NCBI GenBank assembly: GCA_946061345.1 | Contig: CAMGRA010000009.1 | Location: 1-15,405 of the forward strand | Length of the DNA stretch: 15,405 nucleotides | Reading direction: 5' to 3' | DNA from: an uncultured Clostridia bacterium | Lineage (GTDB): Bacteria; Bacillota; Clostridia; Oscillospirales; Oscillospiraceae | Shown here: positions 1 to 7,953 of the stretch, one piece after another | Layout of the letters: each line of letters starts with the position of its first letter | Numbering within the stretch: the first letter of the stretch is position 1 | The notes under the pieces: generated by a model | What the model was told of the DNA's origin: nothing | Databases searched by the model: none | The model's input: only the letters and a program-made list of their open reading frames with translations | Made by a program: the position numbers and the translations under genes

Positions 1-188
1 TTTTGACTTACTGCGCAACTCTCGCCTTACCGTACCTATGTACGCCGACAGGCGAGAGTTGCTTGTCTTTCGAACTTTCTCGACAGTCTCCCAGCGTGTC
101 GAAAAGGTTTTTCGACACGCTGAATTGAAATGTGCAAAGCACATTTCATACTGATTCTTGATTAAAAAGTTTAATCAAGAATCAGTAT
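1..188. repeat. Composite array of four tandem hairpins (array A, may extend beyond the window)
   Basis: Four inverted repeats follow one another with little between them. Arms 15-27 and 50-62 match over 13 bp and enclose a smaller 5-bp hairpin at 31-44. Arms 92-105 and 109-122 match over 14 bp with a 3-nt loop. Arms 126-135 and 139-148 match over 10 bp with an AAA loop. Arms 148-166 and 170-188 match over 19 bp with an AAG loop. All arms are perfect. The outer right end, read on the minus strand, begins ATACTGATTCTTGATTAAA, which resembles the ends of the array at 14710-14868. The array lies just downstream of the stop of the minus-strand ABC operon, so the last hairpin could also stop transcription, although no strong T-run follows it. 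The left edge is cut by the window. A mobile palindromic element (MITE-like) is an inference; the hairpins themselves are directly visible. Confidence 0.7.
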
Positions 189-203
189 GAACCGGTTTTT
201 GTA

Positions 204-1961
204 TCAAATCGCGTACTGGCTGGTGTAAATCTGATAGTAGAAGCCGCGCTTTTCCAGCAGCTCCCGGTGGGTGCCCTGCTCCACGATCTGGCCGTGGTCC
301 AGGACCAAAATCAGGTCGGATTCCACAATAGTGGAGAGCCGGTGGGCAATGACGAAGCAGGTGCGTTCGCGCATCAGATTGTCCATGGCCTTTTGCAGCA
401 GGACCTCTGTGCGGGTGTCCACGTTGGAGGTGGCTTCGTCCAGAATCAGCAGCCGCCGGTCTGCCAGCATGGCCCGGGCGATGGTCAGAAGCTGCTTCTG
501 GCCACCCGAGAGATTGCTCAGATCGTCGCCGACCACGGTGTCGTAGCCCTCCGGGAGGGTGCGGATGAAGTGGTCACAGTAGGCACGGTCACAGGCGGCG
601 ATGATCTCCTCCCGGGTGGCGTCGGGCTTGCCGTAGGACACGTTTTCCGCTATGGTGCCGCGGAAGAGCCAGGTGTCCTGCAGGACCATGCCGAACTGGC
701 GGCGCATTTCCTCCCGGGAGAGGGTGGCGCAGTCCACACCATCGATGAGGATGCGGCCCTTGTCCACGTCGTAAAAGCGCATGAGAAGATTGACGATGGT
801 GGTCTTTCCCGCACCGGTGGGGCCGACGATGGCCACATTCTGGCCCTGCTTGACGTCGATGTTCAGCCCTTGGATCAGCGGGCTGTTTTTGTCGTAAGAG
901 AAGTCTACGTCCTCAAAGCGGATGTTGCCCCTGGCCTCATGGGGAAGCACGCCGTCGGCGTTTTCCTCCTCGGCCATGTCATAGAGCTTGAAGACGCGGC
1001 GCGCTGCGGCTTTTGCGTGCTGCAGGTCGCCGAAACCGTTGGCGATCTGCTCCAGAGGGGAGGAAAACTGCTTGGCATAGAGCAGGATCGTGACGATGAT
1101 GCCCACGGAGGAGATGTGATCGCTTACCAGCAGCCAGCCGCCCAGCAGGCAGATAGCAATGTAGGCCAGGCTGTTGGTCAGGGTGATGATGGGCCGGACG
1201 ATGGAGGAGGTGAAATTGGCCGTGGCTTCCGCTTTCTGACGGCGGACATTGACGGCACCGTGCTTTTTCTCCATGTCGGCCTCCAGATTGTAGGCCTTGG
1301 TGGTGGCAAAGTTGGTGAAGGCTTCCTCCGCGACGGAGTTGAGGTTGCCGCCCTCGGTGAACATATTGTAAAAATGCTTCTCACTCTTGGAGGAGATGAA
1401 GGACGACAGGAGGATGGATGCAGGCGTCAGGGCAAGCACCAGCAGCGCCAGCAGCCAGTTTTCCAGCAGCATCATCACGCCGATGACGACGATCATCAAA
1501 AAGCCGGTCATCAGGGTATCGACGATCTGATGGACGTAGTTGCCCATGGTGGAAACGTCGTCGGTCATCCTCGAGAGCACGTCACCGACCGGCGTCTGGT
1601 CCACGTAGCTGACGGGCAGGCGTTTGATCTTTTCAGAGATGCGGATGCGCAGATTGCAGGTGAAGTAGCGGCTGACCACGTTGTTCAGCAGGAGCATTTT
1701 CAGATAGCTGAACAGGCTGTAGCCGACGTAGACCGCCAGCAGGATGCCCAGCTTCGGAAGAATGTCTGCCAGCAGGTCGCCGGCGTAGCTGCCCTCCCAG
1801 TAGCTGTAGAGGTCGTCGATCAGCGTGCCCAGGAGCTTTGGCCCGACCACGGCGCAGAGGATCACGCCCAGACAGAGGAAGCAAGCCAGCACCAGCCACT
1901 TCCAGATGGGCTTTGCCTCCAGCAGGAGGCGGGAGATCACACGTTCTTTTTTCTGCTTCAT
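204..1961 (-). CDS. ABC exporter half-transporter, catalytically canonical subunit
   Basis: Full-length 585-residue half-transporter: an N-terminal six-helix membrane domain (about residues 20-325) followed by an ATPase domain. Walker A is GPTGAGKTT with K386, the signature LSGGQ is intact, Walker B ends ILDEATS with catalytic E509, and the H-loop His is H540. This NBD therefore looks competent for ATP hydrolysis, unlike its partner encoded just upstream. The two form a heterodimeric type IV exporter of the BmrCD/LmrCD/TM287-288 kind, which move drugs, lipids or peptides out of the cell; the substrate cannot be read from sequence. The start ATG overlaps the partner's stop by 4 bases, and a strong GGGAGGT Shine-Dalgarno at 1970-1976 sits 8 bases before it, so the pair is translationally coupled. 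The start MKQKKERVISRLL is well supported. Family identity is sure; a drug-export role is only inferred. Confidence 0.95.
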   Translation of the reverse strand: MKQKKERVISRLLLEAKPIWKWLVLACFLCLGVILCAVVGPKLLGTLIDDLYSYWEGSYAGDLLADILPKLGILLAVYVGYSLFSYLKMLLLNNVVSRYFTCNLRIRISEKIKRLPVSYVDQTPVGDVLSRMTDDVSTMGNYVHQIVDTLMTGFLMIVVIGVMMLLENWLLALLVLALTPASILLSSFISSKSEKHFYNMFTEGGNLNSVAEEAFTNFATTKAYNLEADMEKKHGAVNVRRQKAEATANFTSSIVRPIITLTNSLAYIAICLLGGWLLVSDHISSVGIIVTILLYAKQFSSPLEQIANGFGDLQHAKAAARRVFKLYDMAEEENADGVLPHEARGNIRFEDVDFSYDKNSPLIQGLNIDVKQGQNVAIVGPTGAGKTTIVNLLMRFYDVDKGRILIDGVDCATLSREEMRRQFGMVLQDTWLFRGTIAENVSYGKPDATREEIIAACDRAYCDHFIRTLPEGYDTVVGDDLSNLSGGQKQLLTIARAMLADRRLLILDEATSNVDTRTEVLLQKAMDNLMRERTCFVIAHRLSTIVESDLILVLDHGQIVEQGTHRELLEKRGFYYQIYTSQYAI

Positions 1962-3679
1962 TTTGTGCCACCTCCCGTCTGAGAGGCGAAGATCTCCTGG
2001 TAGATCCGGCAGCGGCTTAAAAGCTCGTCGTGCTTGCCGCAGTCCACCAGACAGCCCTTGTCCATAACGAAGATGCAGTCGGCGCTCATGGCCGAGGTGA
2101 TGCGCTGGGTGACGACGATCTGAGTCCTGCCGCGGATCTTCTCATTGAGGGCGGCGCGCAGATTCTTTTCCGTCAGGAAGTCCAGAGCGGAGAAGCTGTC
2201 GTCGAAGATATAGATGGGCGCGTCCTTGATGATGGCCCGGGCGATGGAGAGGCGCTGCTTCTGACCGCCGGAGAGGTTCTTGCCCGCCTGCTTGATCTCG
2301 TAGTCCAGACCGCCCTCGCAGTCTGCGATAAAGCCGGAAAGCTGGGCAATTTCCGCCGCTGCAAGAATTTCTTCGTCGGAGGCGCCGGGCTTGCCCATGC
2401 GGATGTTTTCACCGATGGTGCCGGAATAGATGGCAGAGCCCTGCAGCACGGAGCTGATGTTTTCGCGCAGCGTGTGCTTGCTCAGAACGTCGGTAGCGAC
2501 ACCGTCCAGGAGGACGCGGCCCTCCGTGGGTGCCCGGAAGCCCAGCAGCAGGGAGACAAGCGTGCTTTTGCCGCTGCCGGTACCGCCGATGACGGAGACC
2601 TTTTCGCCCTTGTGGATGGTCAGGGAGATGTCCCGGACGGCAGCCTCCGTGCCGCCGTAGGAGAAGGTCACGTGGTCAAAGACGATCTCGCCGGTGAGGG
2701 CTTTTTCCTCACCCACGTTGGGGTCGCCCATACCCTCGGCGTCCAGAACCTGACAAATACGGTCGGCGGCGACCTGGGCGTGGGGATACATGACCACGGC
2801 GAAGGAGGCCATGATGATGCCGTTCATGACCATGGTGACATACTGGATGATGGCGAAAATGTCGCCTGCGCTGACGGCGCTGACGCCCTGTACCATCCGC
2901 CAGCCGCCAAAATAGACGATGAGGACCACGGAGAGATTGAGCAGCAGCATGGAAAGTGGCATCAGGATGCCCATGGAGACGTTGCCGCGAATGATGTTCT
3001 CGGCCATGACGTGGGTGGCCTCGTCGATCCGCTGATGCTCCCGGCCCTCGGAATTAAAGGCGCGGATGACGCGGATGCCCCGCAGACGTTCCCGCATGAT
3101 GGCGTTCTGCTTGTCGATGTAAAGGTCGGATTTTTCCCACAGGGGAAGCACACGCTTGCCCACCAGGAGCACGGCCACCACGATGATGGGGATGAAGGCC
3201 ATCAGGATCAGCGACAGAACCACGTCCTTGCGCATGGCCAGCACAACGCCGCCGATGAAGAGCATGGGGATGGTGGCGACGGTGCCTGCCAGCATGGAGG
3301 CGATCCAGGACACGGTATCCACATCGTGGGTGGCGCGGGTGACCAGGGCGGCGGTGCCCAGAGCGCCGAATTCCTCAAAGGAGAGGGTGTTGACCTTGCG
3401 GAACACGTCGGCGCGCAGATCCGCGCAGAAGGCGGCAACCACATCGGTGCCGACCTTGTTGCCCGCCAAAATGCCGCCCAGACTGATGACGGCTACGGCG
3501 AGCATCTCCAGGCAGCGCAGGAGGATGAAGCCAAAATCCTTGTTCTGGATGCCGTTGTTGAGAATGTCCGACATCAGCGTCGGCAGCAGCAGATCGCAGA
3601 AGGTGGAAAGGGAGATCATCAGCGTCGCCAGGATCAGTTTGCCCAAATAGGGCTTCAGATAATGGATGATTCGTTTCAT
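1958..3679 (-). CDS. ABC exporter half-transporter, degenerate-site subunit
   Basis: 573-residue half-transporter, first gene of a two-gene operon. The N-terminal half holds six membrane helices (about residues 14-300). The NBD has Walker A GGTGSGKST (K371), signature LSGGQ (469-473) and a Walker B reading IYIFDDS, with D494 where the catalytic glutamate normally sits. The H-loop histidine is replaced by glutamine (Q525, VVTQRIT). Asp in place of Glu is the known mark of the non-hydrolysing subunit in heterodimeric exporters such as BmrC, LmrC and TM287; losing the H-loop His as well makes this site strongly degenerate. The downstream partner has all canonical residues, so one functional ATPase site is expected per dimer. 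The start MKRIIHYLKPYLGK is preceded by AAAGG at 3684-3688 with short spacing. A leader region of about 95 nt precedes it. Confidence 0.95.
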   Translation of the reverse strand: MKRIIHYLKPYLGKLILATLMISLSTFCDLLLPTLMSDILNNGIQNKDFGFILLRCLEMLAVAVISLGGILAGNKVGTDVVAAFCADLRADVFRKVNTLSFEEFGALGTAALVTRATHDVDTVSWIASMLAGTVATIPMLFIGGVVLAMRKDVVLSLILMAFIPIIVVAVLLVGKRVLPLWEKSDLYIDKQNAIMRERLRGIRVIRAFNSEGREHQRIDEATHVMAENIIRGNVSMGILMPLSMLLLNLSVVLIVYFGGWRMVQGVSAVSAGDIFAIIQYVTMVMNGIIMASFAVVMYPHAQVAADRICQVLDAEGMGDPNVGEEKALTGEIVFDHVTFSYGGTEAAVRDISLTIHKGEKVSVIGGTGSGKSTLVSLLLGFRAPTEGRVLLDGVATDVLSKHTLRENISSVLQGSAIYSGTIGENIRMGKPGASDEEILAAAEIAQLSGFIADCEGGLDYEIKQAGKNLSGGQKQRLSIARAIIKDAPIYIFDDSFSALDFLTEKNLRAALNEKIRGRTQIVVTQRITSAMSADCIFVMDKGCLVDCGKHDELLSRCRIYQEIFASQTGGGTK

Positions 3680-3689
3680 GATTCCTTTA

Positions 3690-3743
3690 TTATGTAGTAC
3701 GGATGAGTGAATACATAGTCATTTTGCAGCATGAATGGTTCAT
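3690..3743 (-). CDS. Possible 17-codon leader peptide upstream of the ABC exporter operon
   Basis: On the minus strand an ATG at 3743 opens a frame of 17 codons, translating as MNHSCCKMTMYSLIRTT, that ends in TAA ten bases before the first ABC gene. No clear Shine-Dalgarno precedes it (the bases before it read ACACGTCCG), which argues against translation. It is listed because exporters of the BmrCD type in Bacillus are known to be controlled through a translated leader. No terminator/antiterminator pair is evident in the leader. It could easily be chance. Confidence 0.2.
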   Translation of the reverse strand: MNHSCCKMTMYSLIRTT

Positions 3744-3772
3744 CGGACGTGTTGAGTGGAGTCCGGTTGATA

Positions 3773-3778
3773 ATTCTA
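3773..3778 (-). promoter_or_regulatory. Candidate promoter (-10) for the ABC exporter operon
   Basis: Reading the minus strand, TATGGTAGAAT gives a -10 of TAGAAT at 3773-3778 with a TATGG upstream extension. A weak -35 (TTCCAA) lies 17 bases upstream. Transcription would start near 3766 and give a leader of about 90 nt. Within it, CGGAC at 3744-3748 and GTCCG at 3761-3765 could pair as a short stem. The -35 is poor, so this rests mainly on the -10 and position. Confidence 0.35.
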
Positions 3779-3821
3779 CCATACTTTTTTAGGTTTTGGA
3801 AGTCCGGCAGCGAAAAAACAG

Positions 3822-3850
3822 TGTACTTTTGCGGCAGAATTTAGTATAAT
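3822..3850 (+). promoter_or_regulatory. Candidate sigma-A promoter for the cation efflux gene
   Basis: A perfect -10 TATAAT lies at 3845-3850, and a weak -35 (TGTACT, 3822-3827) lies 17 bases upstream. The predicted start near 3857 leaves about 32 nt before the ATG. That is too short to hold a yybP-ykoY manganese riboswitch, which often precedes such exporters. The promoter faces away from the ABC operon, so 3680-3888 is a divergent control region. Confidence 0.5.
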
Positions 3851-3888
3851 TATTATTTACAGACCCCAAAACGGAAAAGAGGCTAACT

Positions 3889-5076
3889 ATGACCGGTCTA
3901 TTGCTGCGTTTGTTTGTAAAAAACCATAATGATACGGAGGATCCCGTAGTGCGCAGCGCCTACGGAAAGCTGGCAGGAGCCGTGGGCATCGTGTGCAACC
4001 TGCTGCTCTTTGCCGGCAAGCTCCTGGCAGGTATTCTCAGCGGCTCCGTGGCTGTCACCGCCGACGCTGTGAACAACCTGTCCGACGCGTCCTCCTCCCT
4101 GGTGACGCTCCTGGGCTTCAAGCTGGCCGAGCGCCCTGCCGATGAGGAACACCCCTACGGCCATGCCCGCATCGAGTATATCTCCGGCCTGGTGGTGGCG
4201 GCGCTGATTTTGCTCATCGGCGCGGAGCTGGCAAAAAGCTCCTTCAGCAAGATCCTCCACCCGGAGACGGTGGAATTCTCCTTTCTGACCCTGGGAGTGC
4301 TGGTCGGCTCCATCCTGGTCAAGCTGTGGATGGCCCTGTTCTGCCGCAAGCTGGGCAGGCGCATCGACTCCACCACCCTGCTGGCCACCTCCGCTGACAG
4401 CCGCAACGACGTGATCTCCACGGCGGCGGTGCTGGTGGGCTGCCTGGTGGGCTACTTCTTTGGCGTGAAGCTCGACGGCTACATAGGCATGGCGGTGGCC
4501 CTGTTCATCATCTGGTCCGGCTGCTCCATCGCCAAGGACACCATCAGTCCCCTTTTGGGAGAGCAGGCCAGCGGCGAACTGGTGCGCAGTATCTCCGACC
4601 TGATATTGTCCCATGAGAAGATCCTGGGCATCCACGACCTGATGGTTCACGACTACGGCCCCGGCAACTGTTTTGCCTCGGTCCACGCCGAGATGGACAG
4701 CGCTGAGGATCCCCTCATCTGTCACGACATCATCGACGATATCGAGCGTGATGCCCTGCGGGAGCTGCGGGTCCACCTGGTCATCCACTACGACCCCATT
4801 ATCACCGACGACGAGGAGCTCAACGCTGCCCGTGCGCTGGTGGAGCAGGAGATCAGGAGTATCGACGAGCGCCTGAGCCTCCACGATTTTCGCATGGTGC
4901 GCGGCCCCGGCCACACCAATCTGATTTTCGATCTGGTCATTCCTTACTCCATGGAGGACCGCAAGGCAGAGCTGAAAGCGCGCATCGACGAGCGCTTGCA
5001 GCTTCAGGACCGGAAGTATTACACCGTCATCACCTTTGACGAGGCGGCGCATAACCAGATTAGCAGCGGAAGCTGA
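3889..5076 (+). CDS. Cation diffusion facilitator transporter, manganese-type motifs, duplicated C-terminal domain
   Basis: 395-residue cation/proton antiporter of the CDF family with a six-helix membrane domain (about residues 28-215). Helix 2 carries NNLSD (N62, D66) and helix 5 carries DSRND (D170, D174). NxxxD plus DxxxD is the pattern of the manganese group (MntE/MneP), whereas zinc members usually have His in these sites, so Mn(II) efflux is the best guess. Family members are usually about 300 residues; this one is longer because the cytoplasmic dimerisation domain appears twice. Copy one spans roughly 230-305 (GIHDLMVHDYGPGN...VHLVIHYDP) and copy two roughly 315-388 (SLHDFRMVRGPGHTN...YYTVITFDE). 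AGAGG at 3878-3882 sits 6 bases before the ATG. The gene has its own promoter and no metal-responsive neighbour. The family call is firm; the metal is inferred. Confidence 0.92.
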   Translation: MTGLLLRLFVKNHNDTEDPVVRSAYGKLAGAVGIVCNLLLFAGKLLAGILSGSVAVTADAVNNLSDASSSLVTLLGFKLAERPADEEHPYGHARIEYISGLVVAALILLIGAELAKSSFSKILHPETVEFSFLTLGVLVGSILVKLWMALFCRKLGRRIDSTTLLATSADSRNDVISTAAVLVGCLVGYFFGVKLDGYIGMAVALFIIWSGCSIAKDTISPLLGEQASGELVRSISDLILSHEKILGIHDLMVHDYGPGNCFASVHAEMDSAEDPLICHDIIDDIERDALRELRVHLVIHYDPIITDDEELNAARALVEQEIRSIDERLSLHDFRMVRGPGHTNLIFDLVIPYSMEDRKAELKARIDERLQLQDRKYYTVITFDEAAHNQISSGS

Positions 5077-5179
5077 TAAAAGCAATCAACCGCTGGTTGT
5101 TCAACGGTAAGTTGACGCGGAAATATGAATTTTCTGTAAGGAATTGCGTTTCCGGCTTTTTTTACAGGACAAATTGTGG

Positions 5180-5185
5180 TACAAT
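5180..5185 (+). promoter_or_regulatory. Candidate promoter (-10) for the secA operon
   Basis: TACAAT at 5180-5185 is preceded by TGTGG, resembling an extended -10. No good -35 lies at the right spacing (a T-rich hexamer at 5157-5162 is the nearest). The start would fall near 5192 and give a leader of about 50 nt. The 165-base gap before secA also holds a short stem at 5087-5099 (CAACC/GGTTG), but no terminator with a T-run separates secA from the gene before it. Confidence 0.4.
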
Positions 5186-5241
5186 AGCCCCAAAGCAGTG
5201 GCAATACCACAGGAAAACATGGAAAGAAAGGTCCAATTTGT

Positions 5242-7953
5242 ATGGGATTGTTCAGTAAAGTATTCGGCACCCGTTCCGAACGCGAGGTCAAAAAGCTCCT
5301 GCCCACCGTCGACCGCATTGAGGCTCTGGGCGCGGATATGGCCAAGCTGACCGACGAGGAGCTGCGGGAAAAAACGGCGGAATTCAAGACGCGCTATCAA
5401 GACGGCGAGACGCTGGACGACTTGCTGCCGGAGGCCTTTGCCGTCTGCCGCGAGGCTGCCGACCGCGTGCTGGGGATGCGTCCCTACCGCGTGCAGCTCA
5501 TCGGCGGCATCGTCCTGCATCAGGGACGGATCGCGGAGATGAAGACCGGCGAAGGCAAAACGCTGGTCGCCATTCTGCCGGCCTACCTGAACGCCCTGGC
5601 AGGCAAGGGCGTCCATATCGTCACGGTCAACGACTATCTGGCCAAGCGCGACTCGGAGTGGATGGGCAAGGTCTACCGCTTCCTGGGCCTGAGCGTGGGC
5701 CTGATCGTTCACGACCTCAAATCCAACCAGCGCCGCGAGGCCTACAACGCCGACATCACCTACTGCACCAACAACGAGCTGGGCTTTGACTATCTGCGGG
5801 ACAACATGGCCCTTTACAAGCAGGATATGGTGCAGCGGGGCCACAATTTCGCCATCGTGGACGAGGTGGACTCGATCCTCATCGACGAGGCCCGGACGCC
5901 CCTCATCATTTCCGGCAAGGGCGAGGATTCCACCAAGCTCTATGAAATGGCGGACTTCTTCGTCTCCGGCCTGAAAAAGAAGGTCTTTGCTACCACCGAC
6001 GAAAAAGAGGAGCAGGACGATCTGGATTGCGACTACTACGTGGACGAAAAGGCACGGACGGCCAACCTGACCGCCCGTGGCATCGAAAAGGCGGAAAAAT
6101 TCTTCGCTGTGGAAAACCTGGCGGACATCGAAAACACCACCCTGACCCACCATATCAACCAGGCCATGCGCGCCCGGGGCATTATGAAGCGGGACATCGA
6201 CTACGTGGTCAAGGACGGGCAGGTCATTATCGTCGACGAGTTTACCGGCCGCCTCATGTACGGCCGCCGCTATAACGAGGGCCTCCACCAGGCCATTGAG
6301 GCCAAGGAGGGCGTCAACGTGGCAGGGGAGAACAAGACCCTGGCCACCATCACCTTCCAGAATTTCTTCCGCCTCTACGGCAAGCTCTCCGGCATGACCG
6401 GAACGGCGCTGACTGAGGAGGAGGAATTCTCCGCCATCTACAAGATGGACATCGTGGAGATCCCCACCAACAAGCCCGTCATCCGTGTGGATCACAACGA
6501 CGTGGTCTACAAGACCGAGGCCGGTAAGTTCCGCGCCGCCATCGAACAGATCAAGGCCTGCCATGAAAAGGGCCAGCCCGTGCTGGTGGGCACCATTTCC
6601 ATTGAAAAATCCGAGCTGCTTTCCAAGCTCCTCCGGCGGGAGGGCGTGCCCCACACGGTCCTCAACGCCAAGCACCATGAAAAAGAGGCGGAGATCGTCG
6701 CCCAGGCCGGTAAGCTGGGTGCCGTGACCATTTCCACCAACATGGCCGGCCGTGGTACGGACATCATGCTGGGCGGCAATGCCGAATACATGGCTCTGTC
6801 CGATCTGCGCAAGGAGGGCCTGCCCGACGAGGTCATCGCTGAGGCCAATTCCTACGCCGAGACCGACAACCCGGAGGTCCTGGCCGCGCGGCAGGCCTTT
6901 AAGGCGGCCTATGCCCGCCATAAGCTGGATGTGGACGCCGAGGCGGAAAAGGTCCGTGCGGCAGGCGGCCTGTTCATCGTTGGCACCGAGCGCCACGAGT
7001 CCCGCCGTATCGACAATCAGCTCCGCGGACGTTCCGGCCGTCAGGGCGACCCGGGCGAGACCCGCTTCTTCCTGTCCCTGGAGGACGACGTCATGCGCCT
7101 CTTCGGCTCCGAGCGCATCATGGGCATGCTTAACACCCTGGGCATCGACGAGGACACGCCCATCGACGCCAAGCTCCTGTCCAACGCCATCGAAAACGCC
7201 CAGAAGACCGTGGAGAGCCGCAACTTCCAGGCCCGTAAGAACGTCCTGGAATACGACGACGTGATGAATACCCAGCGTACCGTCATCTATGAGCAGCGCC
7301 AGAAGGTCCTGAATGGGGAAGACCTTTCCTCCACCATCGACGCCATGATCCACCATGTGATCGACACCGAGGTGGCCGACGCTTTCGGTGCCGAGGAGGG
7401 AGAGCCTCTGGAGCGTCTGGCGGCGAAATTCGAGGGGATCTACATTTCCAAGGGTGCCATCGACGCCTCGTATACCCAGGAAAATGCCGCGGAGAAGCTC
7501 TATGAGGGATTCCGCGAGACCTACCGGAAACGGGAGGCGGAATTCGGCGCGGAGCGGATGCGGGAGATCGAGCGCATCATCCTCCTGCGTGTCGTGGACG
7601 AATACTGGATGGACAACATCGACGCCATGGACGATTTGAAGCAGGGCATCCGCCTGCGGGCCTACGGACAGACCGACCCGGTCATCGCTTATAAGCGGGA
7701 GGGCTTCGCCATGTTCGACGGCATGATCAACGCCATCCGCGAGGAGACCGTCCGCCGCCTGTACCTCTTCCGTCTGCGCACGGAGGCCGATGTCAAACGC
7801 CAGCAGGTGGCCAAGATCACCGGCACCGGCGGCGACAAGACTGTCAGGCAGCAGCCGGTCAAAAAGGTGAAGATCGGCGCCAACGATCCCTGCCCCTGCG
7901 GCAGCGGAAAGAAGTACAAGTATTGCTGCCGCGACAAGGACAACGCCAAATGA
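5242..7953 (+). CDS. secA: Protein translocase ATPase SecA
   Basis: 903-residue motor ATPase that pushes unfolded preproteins through the SecYEG channel. The N-terminal stretch MGLFSKVFGTRSER is typical. Walker A MKTGEGKT is at 100-107 and Walker B DEVDSILIDEART begins at 207. The second nucleotide-binding half has TNMAGRGTDI, and ESRRIDNQLRGRSGRQGDPG marks the helicase-like motif VI region. The scaffold and wing domains follow. The tail ends in a SEC-C zinc motif, CPCGSGKKYKYCC, with C884, C886, C895 and C896. Length is close to E. coli SecA and longer than B. subtilis SecA. Start support: AAAGG at 5227-5231, 10 bases upstream. The stop overlaps the next start (ATGA), so SecA and PgeF are probably translationally coupled. 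No SecM-like leader is seen. The substrates would include the lipoprotein and SLH protein encoded nearby. Confidence 0.98.
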   Translation: MGLFSKVFGTRSEREVKKLLPTVDRIEALGADMAKLTDEELREKTAEFKTRYQDGETLDDLLPEAFAVCREAADRVLGMRPYRVQLIGGIVLHQGRIAEMKTGEGKTLVAILPAYLNALAGKGVHIVTVNDYLAKRDSEWMGKVYRFLGLSVGLIVHDLKSNQRREAYNADITYCTNNELGFDYLRDNMALYKQDMVQRGHNFAIVDEVDSILIDEARTPLIISGKGEDSTKLYEMADFFVSGLKKKVFATTDEKEEQDDLDCDYYVDEKARTANLTARGIEKAEKFFAVENLADIENTTLTHHINQAMRARGIMKRDIDYVVKDGQVIIVDEFTGRLMYGRRYNEGLHQAIEAKEGVNVAGENKTLATITFQNFFRLYGKLSGMTGTALTEEEEFSAIYKMDIVEIPTNKPVIRVDHNDVVYKTEAGKFRAAIEQIKACHEKGQPVLVGTISIEKSELLSKLLRREGVPHTVLNAKHHEKEAEIVAQAGKLGAVTISTNMAGRGTDIMLGGNAEYMALSDLRKEGLPDEVIAEANSYAETDNPEVLAARQAFKAAYARHKLDVDAEAEKVRAAGGLFIVGTERHESRRIDNQLRGRSGRQGDPGETRFFLSLEDDVMRLFGSERIMGMLNTLGIDEDTPIDAKLLSNAIENAQKTVESRNFQARKNVLEYDDVMNTQRTVIYEQRQKVLNGEDLSSTIDAMIHHVIDTEVADAFGAEEGEPLERLAAKFEGIYISKGAIDASYTQENAAEKLYEGFRETYRKREAEFGAERMREIERIILLRVVDEYWMDNIDAMDDLKQGIRLRAYGQTDPVIAYKREGFAMFDGMINAIREETVRRLYLFRLRTEADVKRQQVAKITGTGGDKTVRQQPVKKVKIGANDPCPCGSGKKYKYCCRDKDNAK

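Noticed and set aside
1..188. CRISPR array
   Set aside because: The repeats are four different palindromes, not identical direct repeats with unique spacers, and no cas gene is present.
267..3697. Long open plus-strand frames (571 and 555 codons) opposite the two ABC genes
   Set aside because: They mirror the ABC genes, have low-complexity His/Asp/Gly/Gln-rich composition typical of antisense frames of GC-rich genes, and show no domain motif.
3850..3888. Manganese (yybP-ykoY) riboswitch before the cation exporter
   Set aside because: The predicted leader is only about 32 nt, too short for the aptamer, and no such fold is visible further upstream.
5101..7356. 751-codon minus-strand frame opposite secA
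   Set aside because: The plus strand holds an unmistakable complete SecA; the antisense frame is Val/His/Gly/Asp-rich without motifs.
7923..7949. Upstream extension of the PgeF reading frame inside secA
   Set aside because: The start at 7950 has a good Shine-Dalgarno, a 4-base overlap and the usual family N-terminus; the extra nine codons overlap the SecA zinc motif region.
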